Below, piece after piece: positions 1 to 8,897 of a DNA stretch of 64,000 nt (position 1 is the stretch's first letter; every line of letters starts with the position of its first letter). Source of the stretch: Candidatus Saccharibacteria bacterium oral taxon 488 (lineage in GTDB: Bacteria; Patescibacteriota; Saccharimonadia; Saccharimonadales; Saccharimonadaceae). The notes below the pieces were generated by a model. It did not search any database. It saw only the letters and a list, made by a program, of their open reading frames with translations, and was not told the DNA's origin. The position numbers were made by a program, and so were the translations under genes. The stretch spans positions 744,001-808,000 of the forward strand of contig CP040003.1 in assembly GCA_005697215.1 (NCBI GenBank), in the 5' to 3' direction.

Positions 1-160
1 ACGCTAAGGCCAATATCACTCCCGCCCCCAACCACATCCAGCCAGCAAACAACCCGTACGGCGCTCGCATCACGCCGATAACGCTGATGACGATGCCGAC
101 ACCAGCTGCCGCCAACAGCCACGACACATGCAAACGCTGAGTGAGGCCGAGAGACTTCAT
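1..160 (-). CDS. N-terminus of a membrane protein (cut by window edge)
   Basis: Partial gene; only the first 53 codons are in the window, starting at the ATG whose complement is at 158-160. The visible part holds a short polar N-terminus followed by two hydrophobic segments suited to spanning the membrane, separated by a short loop with Arg-Ala-Pro. This arrangement vaguely recalls the start of ComEC/Rec2-type DNA-uptake channels, but the fragment is too short to assign. It is transcribed away from tRNA-Lys and follows that gene's terminator. Confidence 0.5.
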   Translation of the reverse strand, partial: MKSLGLTQRLHVSWLLAAAGVGIVISVIGVMRAPYGLFAGWMWLGAGVILALA

Positions 161-223
161 ATAGTTAGTATACGCGAAGTGCGGCCAGACTTACATCAAA
201 TCACCTGAAATGGATACAATAAA

Positions 224-247
224 AATCCTAGTTCATGAACTAGGATT
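224..247 (-). terminator. Rho-independent terminator of tRNA-Lys
   Basis: A perfect 24-nt inverted repeat with almost no loop, followed on the minus strand by TTTTTATTG. It lies 10 nt past the tRNA-Lys 3' end, so it probably ends the tRNA transcript. Confidence 0.75.
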
Positions 248-257
248 GTACTCCACT

Positions 258-334
258 TGGAGGGCCCACCGGGGCTTGAACCCGGGACACCCTGCTTAAA
301 AGGCAGGTGCTCTAACCAACTGAGCTATGGGCCC
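258..334 (-). tRNA. tRNA-Lys (anticodon UUU)
   Basis: A 77-nt cloverleaf reads on the minus strand: 7-bp acceptor stem GGGCCCA/TGGGCCC, D arm with AGCTCAGTTGGTTAGAGC, anticodon stem CCTGC/GCAGG around loop CTTTTAA (anticodon TTT) and T arm with GTTCAAGC. The 3' CCA is encoded in the DNA. It decodes AAA/AAG lysine codons. Confidence 0.95.
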
Positions 335-403
335 GCACATGACGCGCAGCGCAACGAAGCGAGAACGCGACTTTTCACATTTTATCACAGAGGAGCGGCA
401 TTT

Positions 404-895
404 TCAACGCTTTGTTTTCTTGGCAGCGGGCGCCTTGGCCCGAAGCGGCAAGCTCATGTCAAGCAGCCCCGCCACTAGTCCGACGGTCGCCGCATAGCGC
501 CACCAGTCACTCAGCAATTTGTACGTCTTCATCGCCTCCGCGTCCAAGGTCATAAACTTGCCCAGTGGCCGCACCAGCACCGCCGCTGCTAAGACGCCGA
601 CCAGCACCGCCGAGATCAGCCGTAGCAACTTGCCAGGTCCCTTTGGCCCGGCAATTAATAATAGCACCAGCGGCCCCACCGTGAGGATGATCGTCGCCAC
701 CACGCCATTTGGCAGTCCCGCCACACTACTAACACCCAGCCCGCCGATCACCCCGGCCAACCACTCGGCCCACAATTCCGCCAGCAATGCACCAGCTGCC
801 AGTGCCAGTGCCAACACGCCAAATCGCCGGTTCAGCACGAACGCTAGTGCTGTCAGCGCCACGGCCACGCCGCCAAACAACAACACCATGCTCAT
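404..895 (-). CDS. Hypothetical four-helix membrane protein
   Basis: 163 residues. The sequence shows four to five hydrophobic segments: two near the N-terminus, one around residues 65-85, one around 90-112 and one around 135-150. The tail is short and very basic (lysine-rich), so it should lie in the cytoplasm. No family could be recognised. Its start overlaps the end of the DUF192 gene by 4 nt (ATGA type), so the two are translationally coupled, and it is the last protein gene of the operon that begins with the Mur-ligase-like gene at 4105. Confidence 0.75.
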   Translation of the reverse strand: MSMVLLFGGVAVALTALAFVLNRRFGVLALALAAGALLAELWAEWLAGVIGGLGVSSVAGLPNGVVATIILTVGPLVLLLIAGPKGPGKLLRLISAVLVGVLAAAVLVRPLGKFMTLDAEAMKTYKLLSDWWRYAATVGLVAGLLDMSLPLRAKAPAAKKTKR

Positions 896-1380
896 CGCTG
901 CGCCCCCGTACTAAACCGCGCAGTGACGCCCGGCTTGATACCATGCTCCTTGGCACTACCCGCCGGCAGCTCTAACACATACCGCGCCGGAACTGGCGTG
1001 TGATATACCTCATGCGGCTCGTTGTCGGGCCAGACATCACGCTTGACGTGCACGACCTTTTTCTTGGCATCTAGCCAGATAATATCAATCGGGACGCGCA
1101 TATCCTTCATCCAAATTGGTATATCACCGTCTTTCTCGGCCACGAACAACATCCCCTCGCTCTTACCCAGCTCCTGCCGACCGCCCAAGCCCCGCGCCCG
1201 CGTCTCGTCCGTATCAGCGACCTCTACTCGAAATGTGCCCTTGCCGATGTCAACAGTCGTGTACGTTTTATTCATCTGGCGCGACACCGCCCATACGCCG
1301 TAGCCGATCCCGGCCAACACGCCGAGCACGATCATCCAAACGATGATCCGCTGCACTATCGACGCCGACTTTGCACTCAT
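892..1380 (-). CDS. DUF192 family protein, membrane-anchored
   Basis: 162 residues. An N-terminal membrane anchor (about residues 11-31) is followed by a DUF192 domain: the conserved 'RARGLGGR' segment (about 62-69), 'GMLFV', 'IWMKDMRVPIDIIWLD' and the C-terminal 'VLELPAG' motif are all present. DUF192 proteins are small extracytoplasmic beta-barrel proteins of unknown role, often near envelope genes. A TATAAT box ends 6 nt before the ATG, which suggests an internal leaderless promoter in addition to read-through from RimK, whose stop overlaps this start by 4 nt. Confidence 0.85.
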   Translation of the reverse strand: MSAKSASIVQRIIVWMIVLGVLAGIGYGVWAVSRQMNKTYTTVDIGKGTFRVEVADTDETRARGLGGRQELGKSEGMLFVAEKDGDIPIWMKDMRVPIDIIWLDAKKKVVHVKRDVWPDNEPHEVYHTPVPARYVLELPAGSAKEHGIKPGVTARFSTGAQR

Positions 1381-2321
1381 ACCTTCATTATAGCAAGCTT
1401 ATCGTCAGGCGCCGACTTTATCTTTTTGTTGCCACGCTTGGCGTTGCGATTAATATAATCAATAATCCGACCAGCTACATTGCGGCCCGTGACTTTTTCG
1501 ATGCCAAATCCTGGACTGGCGTTCACCTCCAGCACCAGCGCGCCGCGGTTCGAGCGCATAAAATCAACGCCGGCTACCACCAAGCCCATCGCCTTGGCGG
1601 CCTTGACGCACATTTTTTGCTCGTCCGGCGTCAACTTAACGACCGTCCCCTCGCCGCCTTTGTGCAAATTGCTGCGAAAATCATCATCCAAGCTTTGCCG
1701 CTTCATGCTGGCCACCACCTGGCTACCAACCACAAATGCCCGAATATCGGTGCCGGCCGACTCCTTGATAAATTCCTGCAATAGCACGTTTGTGCCGTCA
1801 GAATTACTGAGATAAAATGCTTGCATGACCGACTTGGCAGCTTTAATTGTCTCGGCTAACACCACGCCGTTGCCATGTGTGCCGCGCGCCAGCTTGATAA
1901 TCGCCGGCGTACCGCCAATCTCATCCAGTAGCACATCGATATCCGTTTCGTTGCGCGAGAACACCGTCTTTGGGATCGCCACACCAGCCCGCGCCAGTAA
2001 CTGCGTCGAGCGCAGTTTATCCCGCGCCCGCGTAATGGCGATTGACCGATTCATAAAAAACGCCTGCGGATTCGCCATCTCTAGCTGCCGCACCACTGCT
2101 GTCCCGTAACGCGTCATATAGCTAGCAATCCGCGGGATGAGCACATCGAAATTACCGATCTCCTTACCACGATAAATAACCTTTGGGTGCCGCTCATCAA
2201 TTGACACATAACAATTTTTATACTTAATAACCTTGACTTGATGACCACGTTTTTCAGCCTCTTCTCTGAGACGGAGGGTGGAGTAGTTGATGTTACCGTT
2301 ACTGAGGATTGCAATATTCAT
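1377..2321 (-). CDS. RimK-type ATP-grasp amino-acid ligase
   Basis: 314 residues, the usual size of RimK/LysX/MptN proteins. The pre-ATP-grasp domain (residues 1-95) is followed by an ATP-grasp fold with the glycine-rich nucleotide loop 'KLARGTHGNGV' (143-153) and the metal-binding 'VLEVNASPG' motif (263-271). The family ligates an amino acid, often glutamate, to the C-terminus or side chain of a peptide or small molecule using ATP. The basic, lysine-rich C-terminal tail (about 290-314) is odd. It follows the retropepsin-like gene by 2 nt; E. coli RimK is likewise associated with a protease of this family (RimB), but here a Mur-ligase-like partner is added. Substrate unknown. Confidence 0.85.
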   Translation of the reverse strand: MNIAILSNGNINYSTLRLREEAEKRGHQVKVIKYKNCYVSIDERHPKVIYRGKEIGNFDVLIPRIASYMTRYGTAVVRQLEMANPQAFFMNRSIAITRARDKLRSTQLLARAGVAIPKTVFSRNETDIDVLLDEIGGTPAIIKLARGTHGNGVVLAETIKAAKSVMQAFYLSNSDGTNVLLQEFIKESAGTDIRAFVVGSQVVASMKRQSLDDDFRSNLHKGGEGTVVKLTPDEQKMCVKAAKAMGLVVAGVDFMRSNRGALVLEVNASPGFGIEKVTGRNVAGRIIDYINRNAKRGNKKIKSAPDDKLAIMKV

Positions 2322-2323
2322 GA

Positions 2324-2824
2324 CTACTTATCCTTTGGTTTATGGTATTTTTTATAAAATTTGTGAGGATTTTCAGCTAGTTCTCTATTTAGCCTTATAG
2401 TCTGTGATTTCTTCGGGTTCTTTACTTCATTCATACTTACGTCAACCAAAAACTTACCGCTTAATGTCCGTCGTCCAATTAGCACTGGAAAATTATGCAC
2501 AGCCCTATCAGACAGGCTAAATAACGCTTTAATCTTCTTGCCGGCCAATATAATGGTAAAATGTGTCCGATATTTTATAATTTCATGGCCAGAGGCGCTC
2601 TTAACCATCGCTACCGAATAATCGGTACGCCGAAACACCTTGCCGTTATAGTGGGGCGACCCCTTGCCGAATAGCGAAAACTTTAACACGCCATCTTTAT
2701 CAACGCGAATATTACTTGCCCACACTGATGAGCCGTCCGCACCGGTGTCAACCTTAGCTGCTACACCGATAGCACGGTTACCAAAGTTAACACGAACGGT
2801 ACGGCCAAGTACAGGCAGACCCAT
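2324..2824 (-). CDS. RimB-like (retropepsin-fold) protease
   Basis: 166 residues. It belongs to the retropepsin-like family formerly called ATP-dependent zinc protease (PF05618), recognised by 'KVDTGADGSSVWA' (about 24-36) with the catalytic Asp26, and by 'VLIGRRTLSGKFLVD' (about 113-127). Members partner with RimK-type ligases and trim the added peptide or amino-acid tails. The start codon follows the Mur-ligase stop directly (TAG then ATG), and the stop lies 2 nt before RimK, so the three form one transcription unit. The substrate cannot be read from the sequence. Confidence 0.85.
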   Translation of the reverse strand: MGLPVLGRTVRVNFGNRAIGVAAKVDTGADGSSVWASNIRVDKDGVLKFSLFGKGSPHYNGKVFRRTDYSVAMVKSASGHEIIKYRTHFTIILAGKKIKALFSLSDRAVHNFPVLIGRRTLSGKFLVDVSMNEVKNPKKSQTIRLNRELAENPHKFYKKYHKPKDK

Positions 2825-4105
2825 CTATGCAAACTCCGCCTCAAAACTATCTTGGATAAACTTAATTGAGCGCTCAATATTATCGTTGACGATCACGACA
2901 ACGACGTCACCGGGATGCACAATTTCTGCGGCACGCTGGATCGCTTTGTCCTCACGTATGATTCGCTCCACATTCATATTATTGTCTCTCAGCTCATCAG
3001 TCAACATCTGTGATACATAGCCGATCTTTTGTGGAAAACGTGAACCATTTAGTGTTGCATCAGGCTGGCGCCAATAACCGTCAATTTTATCGTAAATAAC
3101 AAAGGCGTCGTAAATTTTCGCGATATATTCAGCCGTTTCCTTAATCAATTTTTCTGTCCTGTCGTAAGCCAAACGTACCACACCGATCACTCGACCACCC
3201 TTTCCCGTCATGGTGCGAGCTAGCTCGGCAACTTGTCGCAAGGAAAACTTTTCGTGCGCATAATCAGCTAAGATCTTCACACCTTGCTGATTCTGCAGCA
3301 ATGTCAGACGACCACCATATTTATCAAGTCGTACCGCTTCAAACGCTAGGCGTAAATCGTCCGGAAGCTTACCATCAAAATAACCATATATTGCCCCCAT
3401 CGCAGATAAAAGATTCCAAACCGACGGCTGAAATTTACCACCAAACGACCATGGAATAGTTGATATGTCTGCCAGAATTCTTTTCTCGTCACTCTTTAGC
3501 AAGACAATCTGACTACCAGACTCATCGACAGTGATAGCCACCCCGCCAGATCGCAAATGCGCCCCAACATCAAAGTGTGAAAATGCAAAGCCAACCGGTA
3601 ATTTATTGACACTATCAGGAATTTTATCAAGTGCTTTAGCGACATATTCGTCATCGGCATTAAACACTGCCCAACCACCTGGCTTAATACGCTGAAAGAC
3701 AAAATCCTTCGCACGGACAATATCGTCTTTACTCTGGATCCGATCAGAACTACCGATATGGTCCTCAAAGACGTTAAGAAAGACCCCTACTTTATGGTTT
3801 CGATATCCCAGCCCGGAGGAGGCGCTACTGCCAAGAGCCGCCTCGAATACTGCAACACCATCTACTAACTCCGGATTACCATGAATTTCCCATAAATAAC
3901 GCCCCGGGCATACTGTCGGCACCAAACGCCAAGTTCTCCTAGAATCATCCAGCGTGCTTCGACGCACACCATTCACAAAATGCCCCGTTGTATCGACTTT
4001 TATTGTATGAAGATTAAGATGGCGCAAAACATCCTCAATAACATGAACTGTTGTTGTTTTGCCCTTTGTGCCAGTAACCGTGATGATTGAATCAAATCTA
4101 TGCAT
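2825..4105 (-). CDS. Mur-ligase-like protein resembling the C-terminal half of cyanophycin synthetase
   Basis: 426 residues. The protein begins directly with the ATP-binding central domain: P-loop 'TGTKGKTT' at residues 11-18, then 'VFEDHIGS' and a nucleotide/metal region. It lacks the UDP-binding N-terminal domain of MurC-F. The C-terminal domain has 'DKYGGRL...ADYAHEKFSLRQV', which is the pattern of the Mur half of cyanophycin synthetase and of CapB/PgsB-type poly-amino-acid synthases. Such enzymes activate a carboxylate as acyl phosphate and join it to an amine. Its operon partners (retropepsin and RimK ATP-grasp) suggest synthesis and trimming of a non-ribosomal amino-acid chain. Product unknown. 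Confidence 0.8.
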   Translation of the reverse strand: MHRFDSIITVTGTKGKTTTVHVIEDVLRHLNLHTIKVDTTGHFVNGVRRSTLDDSRRTWRLVPTVCPGRYLWEIHGNPELVDGVAVFEAALGSSASSGLGYRNHKVGVFLNVFEDHIGSSDRIQSKDDIVRAKDFVFQRIKPGGWAVFNADDEYVAKALDKIPDSVNKLPVGFAFSHFDVGAHLRSGGVAITVDESGSQIVLLKSDEKRILADISTIPWSFGGKFQPSVWNLLSAMGAIYGYFDGKLPDDLRLAFEAVRLDKYGGRLTLLQNQQGVKILADYAHEKFSLRQVAELARTMTGKGGRVIGVVRLAYDRTEKLIKETAEYIAKIYDAFVIYDKIDGYWRQPDATLNGSRFPQKIGYVSQMLTDELRDNNMNVERIIREDKAIQRAAEIVHPGDVVVVIVNDNIERSIKFIQDSFEAEFA

Positions 4106-4225
4106 ATACGAATCAATTTATATCATATAATGATTACAAAGTAAACCACTGTTGTGATCTAACATACCGTTAAAAATATAAAATGTCAGTTAGCACATCC
4201 AGCCACATTCACAGTATAGCAAAGA

Positions 4226-5341
4226 CTACGAAAACAACCCCCGCTTCCGTGCGCCATCAAACTGCTCCAGGAGTTCTCGCTGTTTCTTGCTGAGCTTAGT
4301 TGGCGTATCGACAATGACGCCGACAATGTGCGGGCCGCGTTCATCATTTCTCAGATGTGGCACGCCGTGGCCTGACAACTTAAAATCAGTCCCCGACTGG
4401 GTGCCGGCTGGGATTTTCATCCGCACCGTGCCGTCCACGGTTTCCACGTCAATTTCCGTTCCCAATGCCGCATCAACCATCGAGATATGCTCTTCTGAAA
4501 GGATGATATCGCCTTCACGCGTGAACTTCTTATGCGCTTTGACCCGAATGTGAACGTATAGATCGCCGCGCGGTCCGCCTTGAGCAGCTTCACCGCGATC
4601 ACGCAGGCGGATCGTCGCGCCATCATCAATGCCAGCTGGGATCTTGACCGTAATCTCCTGGCGCTGGCGAGTCGTACCCTTACCGCCACAGACTGAACAG
4701 TTTTGCTCCGGAATCTTACCGCGACCGTGACAGGTCGGACAAGTGACTGCTTGCTGAATTTGTCCAAAAATCGAGTTCATGACGCGAGTCTGTTGACCAG
4801 AGCCCTTACAGTCCTCACAGGTTTTCAAGCTATGGCCCGGCTCGACGCTATCGCCATGACAATGCTCACACTCAGCGTCTAAGGTTATGTTCAGGTTCTT
4901 TTCTGCACCAAACACCGCTTCCTCAAAGGTTAGCGTCACATTGGTTTCAGCATCACGACCACGCCGCGAGCCACCCCGTGAACCAGTCGCGCTACCACCG
5001 AAAAATTGGCTAAAAATATCGCCGAACATGCCGCCATCACCACCAAAGTCGAACTGCACGTTTTGCCCACCAAAGCCACCAAATCCTTCGAACGGATTAC
5101 CGCTAAAGCCACCGCCTGCTGCGCCGCCGACACCAGCATGACCGAACTGGTCGTAGCGCTGGCGCTTTTGCTTGTCCTTTAGGACTTCATATGCCTCGTT
5201 GACCTCTTTAAATTTGGCTTCATCGCCACCCTCTTTGTCGGGGTGGTACTTCACCGCTGCCTTACGAAAAGCCTTCTTAATCTCATCCTCAGAAGCGGTT
5301 TTCGACACACCTAACACTTCATAATAATCGCGCTTACTCAT
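4226..5341 (-). CDS. dnaJ: Chaperone protein DnaJ
   Basis: 371 residues, standard length. J domain 1-65 with the HPD motif at 33-35; Gly/Phe-rich linker about 70-118; four CxxCxGxG zinc-finger repeats between about 155 and 225, the first two slightly degenerate; C-terminal substrate domains. It stimulates DnaK ATPase and delivers unfolded clients. Transcribed alone, away from the CYTH gene. A TTGCAT-17-TATAAT promoter lies just upstream with a CIRCE operator over its -35 box, and the -10 ends 8 nt before the ATG, so the mRNA is probably leaderless. It is separate from the hrcA-grpE-dnaK cluster 3.5 kb away. Confidence 0.97.
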   Translation of the reverse strand: MSKRDYYEVLGVSKTASEDEIKKAFRKAAVKYHPDKEGGDEAKFKEVNEAYEVLKDKQKRQRYDQFGHAGVGGAAGGGFSGNPFEGFGGFGGQNVQFDFGGDGGMFGDIFSQFFGGSATGSRGGSRRGRDAETNVTLTFEEAVFGAEKNLNITLDAECEHCHGDSVEPGHSLKTCEDCKGSGQQTRVMNSIFGQIQQAVTCPTCHGRGKIPEQNCSVCGGKGTTRQRQEITVKIPAGIDDGATIRLRDRGEAAQGGPRGDLYVHIRVKAHKKFTREGDIILSEEHISMVDAALGTEIDVETVDGTVRMKIPAGTQSGTDFKLSGHGVPHLRNDERGPHIVGVIVDTPTKLSKKQRELLEQFDGARKRGLFS

Positions 5342-5349
5342 ATGTGTTC

Positions 5350-5378
5350 ATTATACGCTTTTAGCACTCGACATGCAA
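5350..5378 (-). promoter_or_regulatory. dnaJ promoter
   Basis: Reading the minus strand, -35 TTGCAT (5373-5378), 17-nt spacer and -10 TATAAT (5350-5355). The -10 ends 8 nt before the dnaJ ATG, so transcription should begin almost at the start codon. The -35 lies inside the CIRCE element. Confidence 0.75.
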
Positions 5379-5387
5379 GAGTGCTAG
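5361..5387. promoter_or_regulatory. CIRCE operator of dnaJ (HrcA binding site)
   Basis: TTAGCACTC - 9 nt - GAGTGCTAG matches the CIRCE consensus TTAGCACTC-N9-GAGTGCTAA in 17 of 18 arm positions. It covers the dnaJ -35 box. It is also close upstream of the plus-strand CYTH gene, which could be affected. Confidence 0.93.
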
Positions 5388-5423
5388 CCTCGCCCGTGGT
5401 ATACTTAAAATGTAGGAGGTGTT

Positions 5424-5966
5424 ATGAAACAAACAGCAATTATCAATTCAGAAATCAAGGCCCGGTGCGCCGATCAAGAGTCGGTGCGCCAATATCTACG
5501 TGAGCACGGCGCGGACTTTAAGGGGACGGATCATCAAATTGATATGTATTTTGATGTACCCGAGGGGCGCCTGAAGCTACGTCAAGGACCGATCGAAAAT
5601 AACCTTATCTTTTATCAGCGGGCGGACACCGACGGGCCAAAACAATCGACTATCAACCTATCGCCGGTCGCGCCGGACTCGACCATCGGCGAGGTGCTAA
5701 CAGCAGCGCTTGGTGTGCGTGCGGTTGTTGATAAGCAGCGCGAGATTTACTTCATCGACAATGTCAAGTTTCACATCGACACCGTTAAGGGTCTCGGGAA
5801 TTTTGTCGAAATTGAAGCTATCGATGCCAATGGTAAACGAAACGCCAAGGAACTGGAACAGCAATGCTCACACTACATGCGTGAACTTGGTATCAAGGAT
5901 ACGGATTTAGTGGTTGGCTCGTATAATGATTTGTTGGAGTATGGTGACGATATTCAAGCGACATAG
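5424..5966 (+). CDS. CYTH domain protein (class IV adenylate cyclase / thiamine-triphosphatase superfamily)
   Basis: 180 residues. The N-terminal strand 'NSEIKARC' has the ExK pattern of the CYTH superfamily; then come 'YFDVPEGRLKLRQG' (about 42-55) and 'FYQRADTDGPKQS', with paired basic and acidic residues of the triphosphate tunnel, and the later 'IDTVKGLGNFVEIEA' with its FvEIE motif. CYTH enzymes hydrolyse or cyclise triphosphates (CyaB, ThTPase, tripolyphosphatase). A good SD (AGGAGG, 7 nt) precedes the ATG and a TATACT box lies about 20 nt upstream. It stands alone, divergent from dnaJ. The precise substrate is not evident. Confidence 0.88.
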   Translation: MKQTAIINSEIKARCADQESVRQYLREHGADFKGTDHQIDMYFDVPEGRLKLRQGPIENNLIFYQRADTDGPKQSTINLSPVAPDSTIGEVLTAALGVRAVVDKQREIYFIDNVKFHIDTVKGLGNFVEIEAIDANGKRNAKELEQQCSHYMRELGIKDTDLVVGSYNDLLEYGDDIQAT

Positions 5967-6058
5967 GGCCCTTCTACGCTGACCTTTTTTAGCCCAGTCC
6001 GTATTTAGTATAGTTGTGATTTGACATACTATACATTATTGTTATATTTATAGTTACT

Positions 6059-6805
6059 ATGATCTTCCGCACAATGCCTCGTCCCGATCTTGAAATCACC
6101 TGGTATCGCCAGAATGGGTTGTTTAATTTCACCAACTCAGATGACAAGCCAGTAATCGGTATATCGGCTCAGACATGGGAAGATTATCTAAATCATATCG
6201 AAAATTTGCCAAGTAAATTTTCAGGACAAGTCATTAGTCCAGAATTGATAACCATTACTGATATACCACTTGAGAAAGCGACAAGGTTTCAACGAGAAAT
6301 TAGTAGAAGGATTTTGCAACTATGCGAACTTTCACGCGATTTACCCAATGCTGACTTCATGGTTGGCACGCCCAGTTTTTATGATGATACGGAATTGCCC
6401 TATAATACTCTCTTGAAGATCACCAATGGTCAATACAAAACAAACGTACGGAAATGGCTACTTACACCCAGTGAAGAGGGCAACTTTTGGCCAGCCTTAA
6501 CTACTCAAGCACTCCAACAGCCATATTCAACTCAGTCATTAATCTGCGCCGACATGATCGTGGCGCCATCCTTTCTGCATGAAGATACTCGTCATGTACA
6601 GGTTAGCGCCTGTTGGGCAACACCTGGCTTTAGCCATCCCAACTACCAGCCGCCGCCAGATGAGGAGCGCTATACAGATGCAATGATCTATGCGATTAAT
6701 CAACTTTTTACCGCTCACTCTGTCCAAGATCTTGTCGTAGTTGATCGCGCGCCGCCAACTACCGAAGTTCCACCGCTCAACTGTGTCGTCCAGCGAAAAA
6801 TATAA
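6059..6805 (+). CDS. Divergent nitrilase-superfamily-like hydrolase
   Basis: 248 residues. No close match came to mind, but the order of motifs is that of carbon-nitrogen hydrolases: 'ISPELIT' with Glu62, 'VRKWLLTPSEEGNFW' with Lys132, and 'LICADMIV' with Cys163, giving a possible Glu-Lys-Cys triad. 'MVGTPSFYDD' and 'YNTLLKITNGQY' fit the strands usual between them. Family members cleave amides or nitriles or transfer acyl groups. The protein is short for the family and poorly conserved elsewhere. It converges on dnaK and is separated from it by a shared hairpin terminator. Confidence 0.5.
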   Translation: MIFRTMPRPDLEITWYRQNGLFNFTNSDDKPVIGISAQTWEDYLNHIENLPSKFSGQVISPELITITDIPLEKATRFQREISRRILQLCELSRDLPNADFMVGTPSFYDDTELPYNTLLKITNGQYKTNVRKWLLTPSEEGNFWPALTTQALQQPYSTQSLICADMIVAPSFLHEDTRHVQVSACWATPGFSHPNYQPPPDEERYTDAMIYAINQLFTAHSVQDLVVVDRAPPTTEVPPLNCVVQRKI

Positions 6806-6830
6806 TACCCCGGAGACTTGGGGTATTATA
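6801..6830. terminator. Bidirectional hairpin between convergent genes
   Basis: An 11-bp perfect stem (TATAATACCCC / GGGGTATTATA, loop 6812-6819) just after the nitrilase-like stop and 20 nt before the dnaK stop. The T-tracts are weak on both sides, but the position between convergent genes supports a terminator. Confidence 0.6.
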
Positions 6831-6850
6831 TTAGCCTGCATTAGACTCTG

Positions 6851-8743
6851 CTATTTCTCGTTGACCACCTCGCCTTCGACTGGTTCGTCCTTGTCAGATT
6901 TTTTGTCGTCCTTAGACTCATCAGCCTTTTTGTCCTCAGCGGCTTGCTGGTACATTTTGGCGCCGATTGGCATGATGGTATCCTGCAGTGCCTTGGCTGC
7001 CGCCTCTAGCTCGTCTTTGTCGTCAGCGTCTTTGTGTTTTTCTGCTTCTTTGACCGCTTCGTCAATCGCCTTCTTGTCGTCGTCAGAAATCTTATCTTTG
7101 AACTCATCCGGCATTTTCTTTGCTTGGTAGATGGCGTTTTCTAGCTGGTTTTTAGCGTCAACGGTTTCACGTTTTTTCTTGTCCTCATCAGCGTGCAGCT
7201 CGGCTTCTTTTTGTGCCTTTTCGATATCTTCCTTGCTCATATTGCCAGAGTTTTGGATGGTAATCGATTGCTCTTTGCCAGTGCCTTTGTCCTTGGCAGT
7301 AACGTTAAGAATACCATTAGCGTCGATATTAAACGTCACTTCAATCTGCGGCACGCCGCGCGGTGCTGGCGCGATACCGTCAAGCACAAAGCGGCCCAAG
7401 CTCTTGTTGTCATTGGCAAATTCGCGCTCACCCTGCAAGACGTGAATCTCCACTTGCGGCTGATTGTCAGCGGCGGTCGAGAATACTTCTGACTTACTGG
7501 TTGGCACTGTGGTGTTACGCTCGATCAGCTTGGTCGATACGCCGCCCATCGTCTCAATACCAAGGCTCAATGGCGTCACGTCCAGCAGCAGCACATCCTT
7601 GACATCGCCGGCCAACACGCCACCCTGGATAGCCGCACCGACAGCCACCACTTCGTCTGGGTTAACACCTTGCATTGGGTCTTTACCAAACAACTTCTTT
7701 ACCCGCTCAACCACTGCTGGCATGCGGGTCATACCGCCAACCATGACGATTTCATTGACGTCAGATTTTGATAATTTAGCATCTTTGAGTGCCTTTTCGA
7801 CTGGACCATCCAAGCGGTCTAACAGATCTTTCACCAAGTCTTCCAGCTTCGCTCGTGTCAGGCTCAACTCAAAGTGCTTTGGCCCGTCAGCATCGGCGGT
7901 GATAAACGGAATATTGACTTCATATTCAGTAACCGTTGACAGCTCCTTCTTAGCTTTTTCGGCCTCATCCTTGAGGCGCTGCATGGCCGCATTGTCTTTG
8001 CGTAGGTCAATGCCTTCTTTAGACTTAAAATCATCCAAGAAGTAGTTAACAATGACATTGTCGAAGTCCTCGCCGCCCAGGTGGGTATCACCATTCGTCG
8101 CCTTCACCTCAAACACGCCGTCGCCGAGTTCCAGGACGGAAACGTCGAAGGTACCGCCACCAAGGTCAAATACCACAATGGTCTCGTCATTCTTGCCTTT
8201 TTCCAGGCCGTACGCCAAGGCAGCAGCCGTGGGTTCATTGATGATGCGCTTGACTTCCAAGCCAGCTATTTTACCAGCGTCTTTGGTTGCCTGGCGCTGC
8301 GAATCGTCAAAGTAAGCCGGCACGGTGATGACAGCTTCGGTGACTTTTTCGCCCAAGAATGCCTCAGCATCAGCTTTGATTTTACTGAGGATCATGGCTG
8401 AGACTTCTTCTGGCGTGTATTCCTTGCCGCCCATTTCCACGGCCACACCCGCACCTTTCTTGACGATCTTAAACGGCATGAGGCCACGGTCTTTTTGGAC
8501 TTCTTTGTCATCAAACTTACGGCCAATAAAGCGCTTGACACCATAAATTGTGTTCTTTGGATTAGTCACGCGCTGACGCTGCGCCACTTGTCCGACCAAG
8601 CGTTCACCTTTTTTATTAATCGCCACCACTGATGGCGTCGTGCGGTTACCCTCAGCATTAGCGATAACTTCTGGCTTGCCCGCTAACATATACGCAAAGG
8701 CGCTGTTGGTTGTACCGAGGTCAATTCCAATAATTTTACCCAT
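6851..8743 (-). CDS. dnaK: Chaperone protein DnaK (Hsp70)
   Basis: 630 residues. The N-terminal ATPase domain starts with '[11 protein letters not shown]' (residues 5-15) and has '[15 protein letters not shown]', '[11 protein letters not shown]' and '[14 protein letters not shown]'; the substrate-binding domain follows from about 385 ('[14 protein letters not shown]'); an acidic, lysine-rich C-terminal tail ends in a [13 protein letters not shown] segment. It folds client proteins with DnaJ and GrpE. It has its own promoter with two CIRCE operators and a strong SD (AAAGGGG) before the ATG, in contrast to leaderless dnaJ and hrcA. It lies 154 nt after grpE. Confidence 0.98.
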   Translation of the reverse strand: MGKIIGIDLGTTNSAFAYMLAGKPEVIANAEGNRTTPSVVAINKKGERLVGQVAQRQRVTNPKNTIYGVKRFIGRKFDDKEVQKDRGLMPFKIVKKGAGVAVEMGGKEYTPEEVSAMILSKIKADAEAFLGEKVTEAVITVPAYFDDSQRQATKDAGKIAGLEVKRIINEPTAAALAYGLEKGKNDETIVVFDLGGGTFDVSVLELGDGVFEVKATNGDTHLGGEDFDNVIVNYFLDDFKSKEGIDLRKDNAAMQRLKDEAEKAKKELSTVTEYEVNIPFITADADGPKHFELSLTRAKLEDLVKDLLDRLDGPVEKALKDAKLSKSDVNEIVMVGGMTRMPAVVERVKKLFGKDPMQGVNPDEVVAVGAAIQGGVLAGDVKDVLLLDVTPLSLGIETMGGVSTKLIERNTTVPTSKSEVFSTAADNQPQVEIHVLQGEREFANDNKSLGRFVLDGIAPAPRGVPQIEVTFNIDANGILNVTAKDKGTGKEQSITIQNSGNMSKEDIEKAQKEAELHADEDKKKRETVDAKNQLENAIYQAKKMPDEFKDKISDDDKKAIDEAVKEAEKHKDADDKDELEAAAKALQDTIMPIGAKMYQQAAEDKKADESKDDKKSDKDEPVEGEVVNEK

Positions 8744-8802
8744 ATGATTCCCCTTTCTTTGTTATGATCACATCTGGTTTTTGCTTATATTCTATATTCA
8801 TT

Positions 8803-8829
8803 TTAGCACTCTTTATTCACGAGTGCCAA
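8803..8829. promoter_or_regulatory. CIRCE operator 2 of dnaK
   Basis: TTAGCACTC - 9 nt - GAGTGCCAA, one mismatch from the CIRCE consensus. It lies just downstream of the dnaK -10 box, over the likely transcription start, and pairs with the perfect copy 45 nt away. Confidence 0.88.
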
Positions 8830-8836
8830 CTATTTC

Positions 8837-8865
8837 AGTATAAATAATTAGCACTCCCGTGTCAA
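8837..8865 (-). promoter_or_regulatory. dnaK promoter
   Basis: On the minus strand: perfect -35 TTGACA (8860-8865), 17-nt spacer, -10 TATACT (8837-8842). It is embedded between two CIRCE elements; the upstream one covers the -35 and most of the spacer. Leader to the dnaK ATG is about 85 nt. Confidence 0.85.
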
Positions 8866-8874
8866 GAGTGCTAA
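8848..8874. promoter_or_regulatory. CIRCE operator 1 of dnaK (perfect)
   Basis: TTAGCACTC - 9 nt - GAGTGCTAA, an exact match to the CIRCE consensus. It overlaps the dnaK -35 box, so HrcA binding would block RNA polymerase. Confidence 0.95.
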
Positions 8875-8897
8875 TTCAGGTTTTTACTAGTTGCTAA

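Noticed and set aside
257-478. Plus-strand frame starting in the tRNA-Lys region
   Set aside because: It runs through the tRNA gene in antisense and has the usual tail of tRNA-overlapping frames; no SD.
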